A stretch of DNA of 64,000 nt from Evansella caseinilytica (lineage in GTDB: Bacteria > Bacillota > Bacilli > Bacillales > Salisediminibacteriaceae). A program made the translations under genes and the position numbers. The stretch covers positions 170,491-234,490 of the forward strand of contig NZ_FNPI01000006.1 of NCBI RefSeq assembly GCF_900107275.1. Direction: 5' to 3'. The notes beneath the pieces were generated by a model that did not search any database, was not told where the DNA came from, and saw only the letters and a list, made by a program, of their open reading frames with translations. Positions 43,703 through 52,962 of the stretch are shown piece by piece. Position 1 is the first letter of the stretch. Each line of letters starts with the position of its first letter.

Positions 43703-44757
43703 GTTTTATCAAATTAACAAACATCACAAAATATTTTTCCGATTCATCCATCCCGGCTGTTCAATCAATCGATTTATCGATCGAAAAAGGGGAGATACTC
43801 ACATTGCTCGGTCCGAGCGGATGCGGAAAGACTACCACCTTGCGCATGCTCGCGGGGTTCGAGCATCCGAGTGAAGGATCGATTGAAATAGACGGACGGG
43901 AAGTATTTAATGAAACAAATTCCCTGCCGCCTGAAAAACGAGGGATCGGCATGGTTTTTCAAGATTACGCGCTGTTTCCGCATATGACAATCCTGAAAAA
44001 TGTCATGTTCGGCCTGAATAAATGGACGGCGCGCGAGAGGAAAGCACGGGCGCATGAAGTGCTTCAACTGGTCGGCCTGGAGGACTATGCGACTCGGTAT
44101 CCTGCTCAATTGTCCGGGGGGCAGCAGCAGCGCGTCGCGTTAGCGAGGGCGCTGGCTCCTAAACCGCACGTCGTATTAATGGATGAACCGTTCAGCAATC
44201 TCGATGCGGGCTTGAGGGAAAAAATGCGGTATGAAGTGACGGCGATTTTGCGCAAAGCCAACACAACGGCAATTATTGTCACCCACGACCAGAAGGACGC
44301 GTTTGCTGTATCCGACCGCGTTGTTGTTATGAAGGATGGCGTCATCCAGCAGATTGCGGCCCCGAAAGAAATGTACCGCTGTCCAAAAAACTGCTTCGTT
44401 GCCCAATTCGTTGGCAAAACAAATTTGCTTACCGGTACGATGGACGATGATCTTCGTCATATCCACACGCATATCGGGAAGGTTTCATTACCTCAACAGT
44501 GGCAGGAGCGTCTGGAAACGGTAAAGCTTTCAATTCGTCCCGAAGGCTGTCAGCTTACGGATAAAGGGGCATATTGCGGTGCAGTGGAACGGGTGACGTA
44601 TGGAGGAGAATATCAGGAATTGTATATCCGCCTTCACAATGAACCGCATTTATCTGAAGAGCCGATGCTGATCTATGCTTCGATTGATCAGGATGTGGAA
44701 GTCGGAGCGATTGTTTCCTTCGATATTAAACCGGAGCTAGTTGCATTGGTTGAATAA
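43699..44757 (+). CDS. fbpC: Ferric-iron ABC transporter ATP-binding protein, FbpC-like
   Basis: 352 residues. Walker A GPSGCGKTT, Q-loop VFQDYALFPHM, signature LSGGQQQRVALARALA, Walker B VVLMDEPFSNLD, H-loop VTHDQKDAF, and a C-terminal TOBE-like beta domain (about 235-350). This is the FbpC/PotA-type layout. gggaggcaggag precedes ATG 43699. The Fur box upstream and the two-domain permease downstream support iron(III) uptake. Confidence 0.9.
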   Translation: MSFIKLTNITKYFSDSSIPAVQSIDLSIEKGEILTLLGPSGCGKTTTLRMLAGFEHPSEGSIEIDGREVFNETNSLPPEKRGIGMVFQDYALFPHMTILKNVMFGLNKWTARERKARAHEVLQLVGLEDYATRYPAQLSGGQQQRVALARALAPKPHVVLMDEPFSNLDAGLREKMRYEVTAILRKANTTAIIVTHDQKDAFAVSDRVVVMKDGVIQQIAAPKEMYRCPKNCFVAQFVGKTNLLTGTMDDDLRHIHTHIGKVSLPQQWQERLETVKLSIRPEGCQLTDKGAYCGAVERVTYGGEYQELYIRLHNEPHLSEEPMLIYASIDQDVEVGAIVSFDIKPELVALVE

Positions 44758-46401
44758 ATGATGAAAAAATTAAACTTGAACGTTTTGGAAAAATGGAGAC
44801 GAAAATTGCGCAATTTTTGGCTGCAACTATGGCGTGGGAATCCTCCCGGACCAATCCTGTTTCTCATCGGCACCATGACAGCGGTGTTGATGAGTGTGCC
44901 GATTATTTATGTTGCCTGGGAGGCGCTCAATGCCGGGGCGGATCGCTGGCTGCGGCTTCTCGATGACCGCATCCCGGGGTTGCTGTGGAATACAGGGAAG
45001 TTGACTTTCATGGTTTCACTTTTCGCGGTTACCATCGGAGTTTCCTTGGCTTGGTTTGTCAATCGGACCAATTTACCGTTCCGAAAGCAGTGGCAATGGC
45101 TGCTCGCCCTGCCGCTTGTTATTCCTCCATATGTCGGTGCGGTTGCCTATATCATTGTAACCGGTCCCCGCGGCTGGCTGTACGACCTTTGGCAAAGTCA
45201 GCGGTGGCTGCAGGCGGTTTTCTCAGAATATCCGTTAACGATTTATTCTTTCTGGGGAGTATTCTTTATTTTGACGCTGTTCACGTATCCGTATGTGTTT
45301 CTGATAGCGAGCGCGGCGCTGAGAAAAATGAATCGAAATTATGAGGAAGTGGCACGTTCGCAAGGGTTGAACACGGCGCAGATTTTTTGGAAGGTCAATC
45401 TGCCGTTTTTAAGGCCGGCCATCGGAGCAGGAGCCATTTTGATCGCCCTTTATGTGTTATCCGATTTTGGCGCCATTGCGATGCTGCGCTATAATACATT
45501 CACGGCAGCGATCTACTATCAAATGGGCAGCTATGACACAACGTCCGCAACGGTATTAAGCGTTGTATTGATCGTGCTGACTTTGTCGGTGCTGTGGATC
45601 GAAGCGCGGACCAGAAGGAAACAGCAATACTACCAAACAACCAACACTTACCGTGAACCGGAAGTGCTCCCGCTCGGAAAATGGAAATGGCCCGTTTTCT
45701 TTTTTGTCGGCATTGTTTTCTTTTTCGCTGTTCTTCTTCCGGTTGTCGTTCTTATTTATTGGTCCGTCATTGGCTGGAAAGCGGGAACGATCGATTTGAA
45801 TTTTTGGCAGTATGCCTGGAACAGTATCAAGGTTGCCGGATTGGCTTCAGTTTTATCAATGGCGCTTGCTCTGCCGATTATATATATGAAATCGCGTTAT
45901 CCGTCTGTGCTAACACAAGCGATCGAAAAACTGAGCTATGCAGGATACGCCTTGCCCGGAGTGATCGTGGCAATCGGGATGATCTATGTATACAGTCAGT
46001 ACTTTACTTTTCTTTATAATACCTATTATTTAATTGCCTTAGCGTTCGTGATCCGGTTTCTGCCGCAGGCGATGAATGCCGGGGAAGCGTCGTTAAGCCT
46101 TGTGTCACCGCGGATGGATGAGGCGGCGAGAAGTCTGGGCCATCCGCCGTGGCGCGTGATGATAAACATTATTATTCCGTCGATTCTTCCAGGAATTCTT
46201 GCCGGCGGTGCCCTGGTGTTTGTCAGCTCGTTAAAGGAGTTGCCGGCAACGTTGCTGTTGCGTCCCCCGGGATTTGACACGATGGCGGTACGGATATGGG
46301 TGGATACGAGGGAAGCAATTTACCATTCAGCAGCACCGGCAGCGCTGTTGATCATACTGATTTCGATTATTCCGTTGAAGTATATGCTGAAAAAATATTA
46401 G
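44758..46401 (+). CDS. fbpB: Ferric-iron ABC transporter permease, two fused halves, FbpB-like
   Basis: 547 residues, about twelve helices in two homologous halves. Each half holds an EAA coupling motif: EEVARSQGLNTAQIFWKVNL (about 195-215) and DEAARSLGHPPWRVMINIII (about 465-485). Starts with ATG immediately after the fbpC stop. The fused form is typical of iron(III) and thiamine permeases. No binding-protein gene (fbpA) is adjacent, unlike most such operons. Confidence 0.9.
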   Translation: MMKKLNLNVLEKWRRKLRNFWLQLWRGNPPGPILFLIGTMTAVLMSVPIIYVAWEALNAGADRWLRLLDDRIPGLLWNTGKLTFMVSLFAVTIGVSLAWFVNRTNLPFRKQWQWLLALPLVIPPYVGAVAYIIVTGPRGWLYDLWQSQRWLQAVFSEYPLTIYSFWGVFFILTLFTYPYVFLIASAALRKMNRNYEEVARSQGLNTAQIFWKVNLPFLRPAIGAGAILIALYVLSDFGAIAMLRYNTFTAAIYYQMGSYDTTSATVLSVVLIVLTLSVLWIEARTRRKQQYYQTTNTYREPEVLPLGKWKWPVFFFVGIVFFFAVLLPVVVLIYWSVIGWKAGTIDLNFWQYAWNSIKVAGLASVLSMALALPIIYMKSRYPSVLTQAIEKLSYAGYALPGVIVAIGMIYVYSQYFTFLYNTYYLIALAFVIRFLPQAMNAGEASLSLVSPRMDEAARSLGHPPWRVMINIIIPSILPGILAGGALVFVSSLKELPATLLLRPPGFDTMAVRIWVDTREAIYHSAAPAALLIILISIIPLKYMLKKY

Positions 46402-46492
46402 CGGCGGAGCGCAGGGAATGAAGCAGTGATCGCAGTTTAAGAAAGGATGGTCAGGCAACAAATCCTTTTGCTTGACGAAAGCTTGAAAAAGG

Positions 46493-46533
46493 GGAGCCGG
46501 AGACGAAATCGTTTGTCTTCAGCTCCTTTTTTT
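46493..46533 (+). terminator. Terminator of the iron transporter operon
   Basis: ggagccggagac pairs with gtcttcagctcc (46515-46526) and runs into TTTTTTTT (46526-46533). Confidence 0.85.
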
Positions 46534-46608
46534 GAAGAGTTTCAAATAAGCTTCCAACAGCCCGGAAATTCGGTTGAAAATGTCGTAAGCTTGACAATAC
46601 TCTTTACA

Positions 46609-46800
46609 GAGCGTATTCAAAAAGGCAATGGTTCCGTACGATGCGCTCCAATTCCGCTTAAGTGCTGCCCACGTCCTATGGGCAATGGCGGAATTCACCA
46701 TCCCCAATTCTGCTTAAGTACCACTCACAGCTTCTCAGTGAAGTACAGCTCGTTGCATCGTGTTTGTCAAAAAAGATAAAAAGCGATCTTTTTGAACAAC
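46609..46800 (+). repeat. Long TTCAAAAAG-ended composite repeat, copy 2 (internally deleted)
   Basis: Starts gcgtattcaaaaaggcaatg and ends with the hairpin tgtttgtcaaaaaaga/tctttttgaacaac. The body keeps aattccgcttaagt, gcccacgtcctatgggcaa.ggcggaat and cagcttctcagtgaagta but lacks most of the GTCTC module. Sits four bases before the convergent rhomboid stop. Confidence 0.85.
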
Positions 46801-46803
46801 CAT

Positions 46804-47559
46804 TTACAGCAAAAATTGGATCAAGAATAAAAGCAGCAGCAATGCCCCGACGGCAATGGCAATCGTTTGTATCCGTTTTTTATTTTTTGCTTTTTTCTGC
46901 CAGCGGTACGGATCAAAGCTAATCTCGTTCGAATTTGCCGCTCTGTTGTAACGGCTGTATGGATTTACCTTGAATAGCACCAGCGGCGCGATGGCGGCGC
47001 CGGCAATCAATCCGAATACGTGCCCGAGAATATTAATATTTCCTCGCGGATTCAGGAATGTCATCACGACGCCAATGATAAGAATGGTCAAAATTAATTG
47101 AGAATTGCCGCGATCCATCAGCTGTGGCCGGAACAAGACGATATACAGATAAATGCCGAATAGTCCGTAAATGGCCCCGGATGCCCCAAGATGAAGAAGG
47201 GTTGGCGAACCAACGAAATAAGTAGCGATATTAGCAAGGACTCCCGCTCCAAGATAAGCGGCGATAAACCTTGTTTTTCCAAGCATCTGTTCCAATGCCG
47301 GTCCGAACAGGATGAGGGAAAAGGAATTGAACAGCATGTGCATGAGCGAGCCATGCAGGAAAATCGGGGTCAAAAGCCGCCAGTACTCTCCCATGGTGAT
47401 ATTTAAATTGCTGCCTACTCCAAAGAGATAAATGTTCCGCCCGCCTAAAAGCGGGAAATAATCCATCCAAATGTACAGGATGATATGAATCGCCACCAAG
47501 GTTGTCACAACTTTATAATAGCGGATAAATTCGCTGAAGCTTTCTGTACGTAAAAACAT
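46804..47559 (-). CDS. Rhomboid family intramembrane serine protease
   Basis: 251 residues, six to seven helices. HGSLMHMLFNSFSL is the first rhomboid motif, GASGAIYGLFG carries the catalytic Ser, and NILGHVFGLIAGA the catalytic His. Cleaves membrane-embedded substrates. The C-terminus has a basic patch (KKAKNKKR) and a last helix. Its position beside nnr-YdcC-alr corresponds to YdcA of B. subtilis. The promoter side faces a repeat element. Confidence 0.92.
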   Translation of the reverse strand: MFLRTESFSEFIRYYKVVTTLVAIHIILYIWMDYFPLLGGRNIYLFGVGSNLNITMGEYWRLLTPIFLHGSLMHMLFNSFSLILFGPALEQMLGKTRFIAAYLGAGVLANIATYFVGSPTLLHLGASGAIYGLFGIYLYIVLFRPQLMDRGNSQLILTILIIGVVMTFLNPRGNINILGHVFGLIAGAAIAPLVLFKVNPYSRYNRAANSNEISFDPYRWQKKAKNKKRIQTIAIAVGALLLLLFLIQFLL

Positions 47560-47752
47560 GAACCGCGCTCCTTCTGTAGGATGTTCAAATTCCTTTTCAT
47601 TTTAACATATGATGATAAGTACAGACTAATAATCCTGTATATTAACATGTGATGAAAATGAAGTGCGGAGGTAGTTGCTGCCGTGAAACGATGGCAGACG
47701 GGGAAGTATGCATGATAAAATATAACAGGACATAGGAGTGTTAATCGTTAAA

Positions 47753-48055
47753 GAGTCTGTTCAAAAAGGCAATGGTTCCGCACGATGCCCAATTCCGCCG
47801 TTGCCCACGTCCTATGGGCAACGGCGGAATGTCGCCATCCTGACTCTGAGAAAACCACTCACAGCCGGCCTGAAAAGAATGCATCGGCTCCACGCCATTG
47901 TCTCTTCCTTTTCTAGTATTGCGCAGTGGCTTATCCAAGTACCATCGCCCGCGATGGCACTATGAGACAACTCGCAGCTTCTCAGTGAAGCCCGGATCGG
48001 ATCGTTGCATCGTGTTTGTTCAAAAAGATAAAAACCGATCTTTTTGAACAAACAC
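47753..48055 (+). repeat. Long TTCAAAAAG-ended composite repeat, copy 3 (with GTCTC module)
   Basis: Begins agtctgttcaaaaaggcaat. Contains a perfect 16-bp hairpin attccgccgttgccca/tgggcaacggcggaat (47792-47807 and 47815-47830), the GTCTC module (47898-47975), and ends with the 17-bp-arm hairpin gtgtttgttcaaaaaga/tctttttgaacaaacac (48012-48028 and 48039-48055). It occupies the site where acpS stands in related genomes. 47580-47752 holds no gene. Confidence 0.88.
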
Positions 48056-48150
48056 TTAAAGCAAATTTATTGATAGCCTGTCATGGCTAGTCTGCATAAT
48101 GAAGCGGACAGTCTCATATAGTGTTAGTGCGGATGGGAGGGAATTTTTAA

Positions 48151-49698
48151 ATGTACGTGGTAACAGGTGACGAAATGCGCCAAATTGACCGCTATACCAT
48201 GGAGAGCATCGGGTTGAAAGAAGAAACGCTAATGGAAAGTGCAGGGCAAAGTTTTTGCCGTCAGTTGATTCCGACGTTGGGAAAAAATGAGCGGATTGTC
48301 GTATTGATAGGAACAGGAAATAACGGAGGAGACGGGTTCGTGATCGGCCGCCTTCTTCAGGATGCGGGATACGAAACGGATGTTTGGGTGATACCTCCGG
48401 AAGAAAAAATTCACGGGACGGCGAAAACTCATAAACTCATTTATGAGCGATCAGGATATCAATGGGTTTCTTATGCTGCTGGTGCAGCTCACCGATTAGA
48501 AAAGCAGCTTCGACAAGCTACTGTCATTATCGACGCCCTTTTAGGGACAGGACTAATAGGAAAACCACGATCCCCTTATCGAGAAGTCATTGACATCGTT
48601 AATGCTGCGAAAGGAAGGATTATCTCTGTGGATATTCCCAGCGGGATTCCTTCTAAAGAAGGAAATGATGCGGATATCGCAGGCGTAAAAGCAGACGAAA
48701 CATATTCGTTTCAGGCTCCGAAACTAAGCGCATTTCGATATCCGGAGGCTGGCTATTACGGCAAGCTTCGCGTTCTTGATATTGGGATTCCGGCAAAAGC
48801 TTTTCGAGACCTTTCCATCGTTCGAAAGGTCATTGCGGAGGACGGAGTCAGAGACACGCTTCCCAACCGGGCCCCAAATGCCCATAAAGGTTCTGTGGGC
48901 AAGGCGCTGATCATTGGCGGATCCCGCACGATGACAGGCGCCCCTGTGTTATCCACCAATGCCTGCTTGCGGGCCGGGGCAGGGCTAATCACATTGGCTG
49001 TTCCGGAGGAGATTCAATCAATCGTTTCCGTGAAGACGACAGAAGCTACTTTTTTTCCGATAGAAAGTGATAACGGAAGCTGGGAACTGGATACTTTTGC
49101 AGAAGCATTTCCGCTTCACGGGTTTCAAAGTATCGCCATCGGACCAGGGCTTGGCAGAGCGCAATCCCATCATTATTTTTCTGTTTTCGATCAGTACGAA
49201 GGTTCATTGGTGATAGACGCCGACGGATTGTATTATTTGTCGCGGGAACTTGCGGAATGGACAAACGGAAGGAAGGGGGGACCGACGATCATTACTCCTC
49301 ATCCAGGGGAGATGGCGGCCCTTACCGGCAAAACGATTGCGGAAGTAGAAAAAAATCGTTTTGCCATCTCAAAACAATTTGCCTGCGCTTATCGCATGTA
49401 TGTGGTATTGAAAGGGCCATATACGATCATTACCACCCCCGAGGGGGTGCAGTGGGTCAATACTACCGGTAAACCATCGTTGGCAAAAGGCGGTTCCGGA
49501 GACGTATTGACGGGTATTATCACAGCATTTCTTCTTCAGCATCGGTGTGTTTCTGAAGCGCTCTGCAACGCGGTTCATATCCATGGAAAGCTGGCGGATA
49601 AACTGGCGGAAACTCATGACATCATCAGTGTGACTGCTTCCGATTTAGTGGAAAGCCTGCCGGTGGTGCTTCGCTCATACCGTTACCGTTCGTATTGA
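48151..49698 (+). CDS. nnr: Bifunctional NAD(P)H-hydrate epimerase / dehydratase
   Basis: 515 residues. Repairs hydrated NADH/NADPH. N-terminal epimerase (1-215) with GTGNNGGDGFVIGRLL and VDIPSGIPS; C-terminal ADP-dependent dehydratase (about 225-510) with GSVGKALIIGGSRTMTGA, IGPGLGR, VIDADGLYY, TPHPGEMAAL, and KGGSGDVLTGIITAFL (catalytic Asp). ATG 48151 follows gggaggg. Forms an operon with the LolA-like lipoprotein 46 bp downstream. Confidence 0.95.
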   Translation: MYVVTGDEMRQIDRYTMESIGLKEETLMESAGQSFCRQLIPTLGKNERIVVLIGTGNNGGDGFVIGRLLQDAGYETDVWVIPPEEKIHGTAKTHKLIYERSGYQWVSYAAGAAHRLEKQLRQATVIIDALLGTGLIGKPRSPYREVIDIVNAAKGRIISVDIPSGIPSKEGNDADIAGVKADETYSFQAPKLSAFRYPEAGYYGKLRVLDIGIPAKAFRDLSIVRKVIAEDGVRDTLPNRAPNAHKGSVGKALIIGGSRTMTGAPVLSTNACLRAGAGLITLAVPEEIQSIVSVKTTEATFFPIESDNGSWELDTFAEAFPLHGFQSIAIGPGLGRAQSHHYFSVFDQYEGSLVIDADGLYYLSRELAEWTNGRKGGPTIITPHPGEMAALTGKTIAEVEKNRFAISKQFACAYRMYVVLKGPYTIITTPEGVQWVNTTGKPSLAKGGSGDVLTGIITAFLLQHRCVSEALCNAVHIHGKLADKLAETHDIISVTASDLVESLPVVLRSYRYRSY

Positions 49699-49744
49699 TG
49701 ATATCCCTCCTTTGTCGTCGAAATGAGACAGAGGGGTTGAGTAA

Positions 49745-50779
49745 ATGAAAAGAATCATTTCCTTACTTGTAGTGTTCGCCGCATTGTGGTTCTTAGCTGC
49801 TTGTGGAGAAAAAAGTCAAGAGGATGTCATAGAAGACCTGGATAAAACACTTGATGAATTGACAGGATACAAGGCGGAAGCGGAAATGACTCTTCAAACC
49901 GGAGAAGAACCGCAAGTGTATCAAGTGGAGGTATGGTATAAACATCCTTCTTCCTACCGGGTGGCATTAAGCAATGACGAAAACGAACCGAGTCAAATTA
50001 TCCTGCGGAATGAGGAAGGCGTTTTTGTACTTACGCCTGCATTGAACAAGAGCTTCCGTTTTCAGAGTGACTGGCCGGAAAACAACAGTCAGGTTTACTT
50101 GTACGAGTCGTTGATCAATGATATATTGATGGATCCGGAAAGATCTTTTTCTGCTACTGAGGATCACTATGTTTTTCAAACAAATACGAATTACTCCAAT
50201 AAAAACTTAAATCAGCAGGAAGTGATGTTGAATAAAAAGGATCTCACACCGGCGTCGGTAAAAATTATGGATGTGGATCTGAAAGTGCTTGTGCAATTGG
50301 AATTCACCCATTTCGAAATGAATGCCCAGTTTGAAGACGGAGATTTTGATATGGACAGAAACATGACAGGTGCCCAGCTGAATATGAATGTTCCTGCGTT
50401 GGCTGAGGAAGAAGAGGAGGAAGCAGAAGCGTTTCCTGTATTATATCCAATGTATGAACCCCAAGGAACCGGCTATCCGAAAGTGGAAGAGGTGGAGACG
50501 GAAAACGGCACCCGGGTGATTATCTCCTACGACGGAGAACAGCCATTTACTCTCATTCAGCAGAAAAGCCAGTTTGTGGAAGCATCCACACCGATGGATG
50601 TTTCACAGGGAGACCCGGTGGATCTTGGCTTTACTTACGGAGCAATGATGAAGGACGGGGACACGACCTCCATTTCCTGGACATATAACGGAACAGATTT
50701 CTTCCTTACATCAAAGGATTTGAGTCAGGAGGATATGATTGCCATCGCCACAAGCGTTTACGGAACAGAGGAAAAATAG
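49745..50779 (+). CDS. LolA-like lipoprotein, YdcC family
   Basis: 344 residues. Signal peptide with lipobox FLAAC (Cys-20); LolA/LppX-type half-barrel (about 35-215) with VEVWYKHPSSYRVAL, NEEGVFVLTPALNKSFRFQ and LTPASVKIMD; acidic hinge EEEEEEAEAF-like; C-terminal DUF4367-like domain. The B. subtilis homologue YdcC is linked to sporulation. Genomic order nnr-this-alr is the Bacillus order. Confidence 0.85.
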   Translation: MKRIISLLVVFAALWFLAACGEKSQEDVIEDLDKTLDELTGYKAEAEMTLQTGEEPQVYQVEVWYKHPSSYRVALSNDENEPSQIILRNEEGVFVLTPALNKSFRFQSDWPENNSQVYLYESLINDILMDPERSFSATEDHYVFQTNTNYSNKNLNQQEVMLNKKDLTPASVKIMDVDLKVLVQLEFTHFEMNAQFEDGDFDMDRNMTGAQLNMNVPALAEEEEEEAEAFPVLYPMYEPQGTGYPKVEEVETENGTRVIISYDGEQPFTLIQQKSQFVEASTPMDVSQGDPVDLGFTYGAMMKDGDTTSISWTYNGTDFFLTSKDLSQEDMIAIATSVYGTEEK

Positions 50780-50842
50780 GCTGCCAGGCAGCTGTCAAAC
50801 GCATTGCTTGCCGATTTATTCAGTTGAGGATGATTCCTATTA

Positions 50843-50918
50843 CACGGGAGTTTTCCGCCGGTATTGTTGAACCTTGCTTGAAGAAGGAAAACGGCGGCGG
50901 AAATTCCCGTTTCTTTTA
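50843..50918 (+). terminator. Terminator of nnr-lipoprotein operon
   Basis: acgggagttttccgccg (50843-50860) pairs with cggcggaaattcccgt (50895-50910), one bulge, followed by T-rich 50910-50918. The long loop lowers certainty. Confidence 0.7.
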
Positions 50919-50930
50919 GAGCTTTATGGG

Positions 50931-51292
50931 CGTGCGCAAACAGGCAATGATTCCGCTCGATGCGCCCCACTTCCGCCTAAGTACCGCCCACGTCCTGCAT
51001 CTGCGGTTACTGGATGCAAATTGACTCGACGAAGCCATTTGTGAGCAACGGCGGAATGTCGCTATCCTGGCTCTGAGAACCGCACTCATAGCCGGCATTA
51101 AAAGAATGCATCGGCCCCACTCATTGTCTGTTCCACTGCTAGTAGAACGCCGACGTCGATCCAAGTGTCATCGCTCGCGATGACACGATGAGACAGCTCC
51201 GGCATTTCAATGAAGTACGGCTCGTTGTTTAGTGTTTGTTCAAAAAAGGCATTGTTTCCCGCTCTTTTGGAACAACCTTTTTGGAGAGCATT
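50931..51292 (+). repeat. Long TTCAAAAAG-ended composite repeat, copy 4 (largest)
   Basis: Contains all body blocks: ggcaatgattccgc, cacgtcctgcatctgcgg, gcaaattgactcgacgaag, gagcaacggcggaatgtcg, actcatagccggc, agaatgcatcgg, then the GTCTC module (51124-51199; ttgtctgttccactgc ... gagacagctcc) and the block aatgaagtacggctcgttg. It ends in a diverged hairpin tgtttgttcaaaaaaggc / ttttggaacaac (51235-51276). Sits between the lipoprotein gene and alr. Confidence 0.88.
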
Positions 51293-51464
51293 ACTCCAGC
51301 GTAAATCACATCGCCACCGCGGTTGTACAGTAGAGCAGAAACGGTGCTGCTGAACGGCTGCGTAGAATGTTTTAGGTTGCAGAATAATAATATCGTTTGA
51401 CACGCTGTTGAAACGTGTCAATAATGAAATAAACGAGGATCAGATGCTGGAAGTAGGGATACAC

Positions 51465-52646
51465 ATGCATGATAGTACAGGAGATTTATTTTACAGGGAT
51501 ACATGGGTGGAAGTGGACTTGGATGCCATCGAAGCGAATGTTCGGCAATTGAAGAAGCTGCTGCCCTCCAATGTACAAGTGATGGCAGTCGTTAAAGCGA
51601 ACGGATACGGGCACGGGGCGGTGCAAGTTGCAGAAGCGGCAATGGAAGCCGGAGCTGATATGCTTGGAGTGGCTCTTTTAGATGAGGCATTGGCATTGAG
51701 GAAAGCGGGGATAGTCGCTCCTATTCTTGTATTGGGTTATGTCCGTCCGGAAAATGCCGATCTCGCAGCAGAAAACAACATTGCTGTTACTGTCTTTCAA
51801 CGAGAGTGGCTGGAAAAAGCAGCAGCAGCGACGAAAAGTCAGCAAAAAATAACGTGTCATATAAAAATAGATACAGGAATGGGACGTCTTGGTATAAGAA
51901 CAGCGGAGGAAGGGAAAGCTTTAGTTAATCTATTGAAAAAATATCCATTCTTTGAAGTCCAAGGTATTTTTACTCACTTTGCAACAGCTGACGAGCTTAA
52001 CACATCCTATCAGGAAAACCAGCAAAAATTGTTTGCGGCTGCTGTTGCCGAGATCGAGCGACTGCTTGAGAAAGAAATTCCTGTAAAGCATTGCAGCAAC
52101 AGCGCTGCGGCATTACGTTTTTCCGATCAGTACTATAATCTTATCCGCTTCGGTATTTCCATGTATGGACTATCACCATCCAGGGAAATAAAACCGCTGT
52201 TGCCGTTTCCTTTACAGGAGGCTTTTTCGCTTCACAGTAAAATTACTCGCGTAAAACAAATGCCGGAAGGTGCCGGTATCAGTTACGGAGCAACTTACAA
52301 AACCAGCGAAGAGGAATGGATTGGCACAATACCGATCGGCTACGCCGATGGCTGGATTCGGGCGAACAGCGGCGGTGAAGTATTGGTTAAGGGGAAGAAA
52401 GCAACGATCGTCGGCAGGATTTGTATGGATCAACTGATGATTACATTGCCGGAAAAAGTAGATGTGGGAACGGTTGTCACCCTGATAGGGAAGCAAGGTT
52501 CCGTCCGCATCTCCATGGATGACGTGGCAGCGCGTCTGAACACAATTAACTATGAAATCCCATGCACGATAACTGCAAGGGTACCGAGAGTTTATCGGAA
52601 AAATGGTAAAGTTATTGACTGTGAAAACAACGTATTTCCAAGTTAG
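51465..52646 (+). CDS. alr: Alanine racemase
   Basis: 393 residues. PLP enzyme making D-alanine for peptidoglycan. The FYRDTWVEVDLDAI start and AVVKANGYGHG (PLP Lys-44) are diagnostic. IDTGMGRLGIR, HCSNSAAALRF, GISMYGLSPS and the second catalytic Tyr in ISYGATYKT follow. ATG 51465 (tagggat upstream) matches the length of relatives; ATG 51444 after cgagga is the alternative. Expected synteny partner of ndoAI-ndoA. Confidence 0.95.
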   Translation: MHDSTGDLFYRDTWVEVDLDAIEANVRQLKKLLPSNVQVMAVVKANGYGHGAVQVAEAAMEAGADMLGVALLDEALALRKAGIVAPILVLGYVRPENADLAAENNIAVTVFQREWLEKAAAATKSQQKITCHIKIDTGMGRLGIRTAEEGKALVNLLKKYPFFEVQGIFTHFATADELNTSYQENQQKLFAAAVAEIERLLEKEIPVKHCSNSAAALRFSDQYYNLIRFGISMYGLSPSREIKPLLPFPLQEAFSLHSKITRVKQMPEGAGISYGATYKTSEEEWIGTIPIGYADGWIRANSGGEVLVKGKKATIVGRICMDQLMITLPEKVDVGTVVTLIGKQGSVRISMDDVAARLNTINYEIPCTITARVPRVYRKNGKVIDCENNVFPS

Positions 52647-52805
52647 TTTCCGGTGCAAAAAAAGTCGAATTTTTTATTTTTCGCATTAAAACGAAGCTTC
52701 GCGGCGGAACAGCATTCGTCGTAACAGTTGACCACCCATGGAGGCGTGAATCGGCAGCGCCTTAAGATTGCCGCCGAAACGGTAGCTGGAAGAACAAAAG
52801 TTACT

Positions 52806-52834
52806 TTGCATTCCGCCCACTCAGGTGATATGAT
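52806..52834 (+). promoter_or_regulatory. Sigma-A promoter of the ndoAI-ndoA operon
   Basis: TTGCAT (52806-52811), 17-bp spacer, TATGAT (52829-52834). The transcript would carry the hairpin at 52870 in its leader. Confidence 0.8.
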
Positions 52835-52869
52835 AATATAGGAAAATAAAACATCCTCTTTAAGAGCAT

Positions 52870-52913
52870 GTATTTGTTCAAAAAGATAAAAGGCGATCTT
52901 TTTGAACAAATAC
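52870..52913. repeat. TTCAAAAAG hairpin, short class, copy 2, in the ndoAI leader
   Basis: gtatttgttcaaaaaga (52870-52886) and tctttttgaacaaatac (52897-52913), 17 perfect pairs around taaaaggcga. Lies between promoter and antitoxin start, so it could attenuate the toxin-antitoxin transcript. Confidence 0.88.
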
Positions 52914-52962
52914 TTGAAGAGGCGAGAATAAAAATGGTTGATGTTGCGCTGGAGGTGTTTTT

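Noticed and set aside
46609..51292. CRISPR array or insertion sequence as explanation for the repeats
   Set aside because: Repeats are neither regularly spaced nor uniform in length, and no cas or transposase gene is present in the window.
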